In this document: positions 62,022-64,000 of the stretch, in pieces
Position numbering within the stretch: the first letter of the stretch is position 1
Layout: every line of letters begins with the position of its first letter
Assembly (NCBI GenBank): GCA_050874665.1
Contig: JBNMLC010000003.1
Span: forward strand, 186,001-250,000
From: RUG11237 sp050874665
GTDB lineage: Bacteria; Bacillota; Clostridia; Lachnospirales; Lachnospiraceae
Length of the DNA: 64,000 nucleotides
Reading direction: 5' to 3'
Notes under the pieces: model-generated
What the model saw: only the letters and a program-made list of their open reading frames with translations
Database searches by the model: none
What the model was told of the DNA's origin: nothing
Program-made: the position numbers and the translations under genes

Positions 62022-62675
62022 TTAAGCATTCACTTGTTTTCTTACACTGGCAATATTTTCTTCTATACTTCCATTAAATACTGCAGAGCCCATAACAGCA
62101 ATATCTACTCCTGCCTCTGCAATTTCCCGGACATTTCCTGCATTTACTCCGCCGTCCACTTCGATTATGGTGTTAAGATTCCCAGATACAATCATAGACT
62201 TTAATTTTTTAATTTTATCCGTAGCATATGGAATATACTTTTGACCACCAAATCCGGGATTTACGCTCATTACTAACACCATATCAAGCTTGTCTAATAC
62301 ATATTCGATTGTCTGCAGCGAGGTTGCAGGATTTAATGCAACCGCTGCTTTGCAGCCACATTCTTTTATCTGGGTTATAACTCTGTCTAAATGTACACAT
62401 GCTTCTGCATGCACGGTTATTATGTCTGCACCACATTCTGCAAACTCTGCAATATATCTTTCCGGCTCCTCTATCATAAGATGTACATCAAAAATCATGT
62501 CCGTTGTTTTCCGAATTGAGCGAATCAATGGCATTCCAAAAGAAATGCTTGGAACAAACTTACCATCCATGACATCAATGTGCAGGTACTTGATTCCCGC
62601 TTTTTCCACAACTTTAATATTATCACCCAGATTTGCAAAGTCTGCCGATAAAATTGATGGTGCAATTTCTAACAT
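62022..62675 (-). CDS. rpe: Ribulose-phosphate 3-epimerase
   Basis: Pentose phosphate enzyme, TIM barrel of 217 residues. HIDVMDGKFVPSISFG near residue 33 has the metal-binding His/Asp, MSVNPGFGGQKYI near 140 and EVDGGVN near 175 form the active site. AGGAGGATAATT precedes ATG. Between rsgA and ychF; in Bacillus it also follows prkC-rsgA. Confidence 0.97.
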   Translation of the reverse strand: MLEIAPSILSADFANLGDNIKVVEKAGIKYLHIDVMDGKFVPSISFGMPLIRSIRKTTDMIFDVHLMIEEPERYIAEFAECGADIITVHAEACVHLDRVITQIKECGCKAAVALNPATSLQTIEYVLDKLDMVLVMSVNPGFGGQKYIPYATDKIKKLKSMIVSGNLNTIIEVDGGVNAGNVREIAEAGVDIAVMGSAVFNGSIEENIASVRKQVNA

Positions 62676-62685
62676 AATTATCCTC

Positions 62686-63561
62686 CTAATACTTTTTCTT
62701 GTTCTTAATTTCTTCTAAAATCTGTATATAATTGTCATAGCGGAGTCTGCTGATCTCGCCCACCTCTACTTTTTCTTTTACAGCGCAATCGGGTTCTTTA
62801 TAATGCAGACAGCCTAAAAAGCGGCATAGTCCGTTATATTCTGTAAACTCTTCATAATATTCTTTCAATTCTTCTTTTTCGATATCTAATGTATAAAGGG
62901 AACTAAATCCCGGTGTGTCTACCAAATAAGTAGCTTCCCCTGCGGCAATCAGCTCCGCATGCCGTGTAGTATGTTTTCCTCGGGAAATCTTCTCACTTAC
63001 CGCACCGGTTTCCATACTAATCTGATTTTGCAAAAGATTGATGGTAGAGGATTTTCCTACACCGGAAGGTCCTGCAAGTACTGTGGTCTTTCCGGATAAT
63101 TCTTTCTTTAGTTCTTCTACACCAATATTATCTTTTGCGCTGATAAACATCAGTTTGCAGCCACTGTTTTGATAGATACTCTTTAATTCCTTCTGTTCTT
63201 TCTCACTAATCAGATCACATTTATTAAAGCAGAGTATAATGTCAATTTTCTGCTCTTTCATCAGTAAAATCATTCGGTCTAACAAATTAAAGTTAGGTTG
63301 CGGTTTTTGTGCCGCAAAGATAATCAATGCCTGATCCACATTGGATACCACCGGGCGAATAAGCTCATTTTGTCGTTCAGATAAAGATTCTATATTTCCT
63401 TTTTTCTCTTCCTCTGATAAAACCTCTATCGTTACATAGTCACCCGGTATAATCTTTATTTTCATTTTCCGGAAAATGCCTTTGGCTTTACATTCGTATA
63501 CACCATAATCTGTCTGCACATAATAAAACCCGGCAATTCCTTTGATAACTCTTCCCTGCAT
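62686..63561 (-). CDS. rsgA: Ribosome small subunit-dependent GTPase RsgA
   Basis: Circularly permuted GTPase that matures 30S subunits, 291 residues. An OB-fold (1-65) is followed by G4 FNKCDLI near 115, G1 GPSGVGKSSTINL near 160 and G3 DTPGFSSL near 220. The C-terminal zinc knuckle has Cys-His-Cys (CRFLGCLHYKEPDCAV). It lies 2 bases after the PASTA kinase gene stop, so coupling is likely. Confidence 0.96.
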   Translation of the reverse strand: MQGRVIKGIAGFYYVQTDYGVYECKAKGIFRKMKIKIIPGDYVTIEVLSEEEKKGNIESLSERQNELIRPVVSNVDQALIIFAAQKPQPNFNLLDRMILLMKEQKIDIILCFNKCDLISEKEQKELKSIYQNSGCKLMFISAKDNIGVEELKKELSGKTTVLAGPSGVGKSSTINLLQNQISMETGAVSEKISRGKHTTRHAELIAAGEATYLVDTPGFSSLYTLDIEKEELKEYYEEFTEYNGLCRFLGCLHYKEPDCAVKEKVEVGEISRLRYDNYIQILEEIKNKKKY

Positions 63562-63563
63562 GT

Positions 63564-64000
63564 TTATTCATCCACTGCAGTGAAATTCACACTATAGGTC
63601 TGGCTTAAAGCTATTTCATTTACATAAACAGTTACTGTTCCTGTTGCCACTCCGCTCTGACCATACATTTCCAGCTTATAAGGGAAACTCGTTTCATCCA
63701 AAGTTCCGGCATCATAAGTTCTGGTTACTGTTTCCGAACCCACCTGCTGAGAAAGTACAAATTTAACTTCCCCTTCCGTAAATCCATCTGGTTTTTGAAT
63801 GTTAATAATTCCCTTGTAGGTCTTTACTTCTTCCGGTTCTGCTCCTTTACTTACCACAATATCTACCGTTGTACCAGGCTTTAACTCTGTTCCTTCTGAA
63901 TAATTCTGACTAATAACCAGCCCTGCTGCGGTTTCGCTGTAAGTCTCTTCCACTTTTCCGAGTGACAGACCTACCGATTCTAAGGCAAGCTTTGCTGCAT
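63564..64000 (-). CDS. prkC: PASTA-domain Ser/Thr kinase, C-terminal part
   Basis: Only the C-terminal 145 residues are inside the window; the frame continues past the end. Visible is a PASTA domain (AAKLALESVGLSLGKVEETY ... LKPGTTVDIVVSKG), then a final extracellular beta domain. With rsgA and rpe downstream this matches the prpC-prkC-rsgA-rpe order of Bacillus, so it is probably the PrkC/Stk1 kinase that senses muropeptides or lipid II. The kinase domain itself is unseen. Confidence 0.85.
   Translation of the reverse strand, partial: AAKLALESVGLSLGKVEETYSETAAGLVISQNYSEGTELKPGTTVDIVVSKGAEPEEVKTYKGIINIQKPDGFTEGEVKFVLSQQVGSETVTRTYDAGTLDETSFPYKLEMYGQSGVATGTVTVYVNEIALSQTYSVNFTAVDE

Overview
The window is a low-GC Firmicutes chromosome segment. 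By eye it fits an endospore-forming Clostridia of the Lachnospiraceae type. This rests on a full spoIIIA operon, spoIIGA-sigE-sigG, spoIVB, a spoVD-like PBP, a Spo0E-like phosphatase, Gram-positive SD sequences (GGAGG) throughout, a maltose-type ABC operon and a DUF5721-like protein. Nearly all genes are on the minus strand. The plus-strand exceptions are the first two genes and the gene at 8361. No phage, IS element, CRISPR array or defence island was seen; this is mostly core genome.

Layout from low to high coordinates. 1-1281 (+): 3' part of an O6-alkylguanine-DNA methyltransferase, then a SAM methyltransferase. 1389-8128 (-): a very large secreted transglutaminase-like/Ig-like surface protein with a 20-copy Asp-Pro-Val repeat, then DegV and an M18 aminopeptidase. 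8361 (+): a DUF5721-like gene with its own promoter and terminator. 9007-11977 (-): yigZ-thyA-folA-AEC transporter. 12142-17293: a class A PBP and an OPT transporter coupled to a PqqD-like protein. 17394-27735: spoIVB, then (in transcription order) asp23-nusB-xseA-xseB-ispA-dxs-tlyA-nadK-argR-recN, the classic Firmicutes housekeeping operon. 27823-31744: membrane transglutaminase-like protein, prfC, an AIM24-family protein and tRNA-Gly. 31935-37093: spoIIIAA-AH behind a probable sigma-E promoter. 37231-42709: malE-malF-malG-like transporter plus an alpha-amylase-family lipoprotein. 43184-47694: spoIIGA-sigE-(metallo-beta-lactamase RNase)-sigG-ylmC. 47855-59548: division and wall cluster mraZ-rsmH-ftsL-pbp-spoVD-like-mraY-ftsW-murA-divIB, then ftsZ. 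59766-64000: lgt with a small spo0E-like gene, ychF, rpe, rsgA and the 3' end of a PASTA kinase gene.

The window joins cell-wall growth and division (mraZ cluster, ftsZ, PBPs, PASTA kinase) with the sporulation programme. SpoIIGA processes pro-SigE; SigE then serves the spoIIIA channel operon; SpoIVB and SigG act later across the septum. Regulatory DNA is readable at several points: five 10-bp-phased MraZ boxes before mraZ, a spoIIG promoter with an unusually long 21-bp spacer and a Spo0A-box-like sequence on its -35, a sigma-E-like promoter before spoIIIAA, and many intrinsic terminators.

The items most worth a second look are the chimeric repeat-bearing surface protein, the OPT/PqqD pair, the RNase gene inside the sigE-sigG locus, the absence of spo0A next to spoIVB, an orphan plus-strand terminator near 43.17 kb and an 81-bp near-palindrome near 12.08 kb. 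No clearly new multi-gene system was found.
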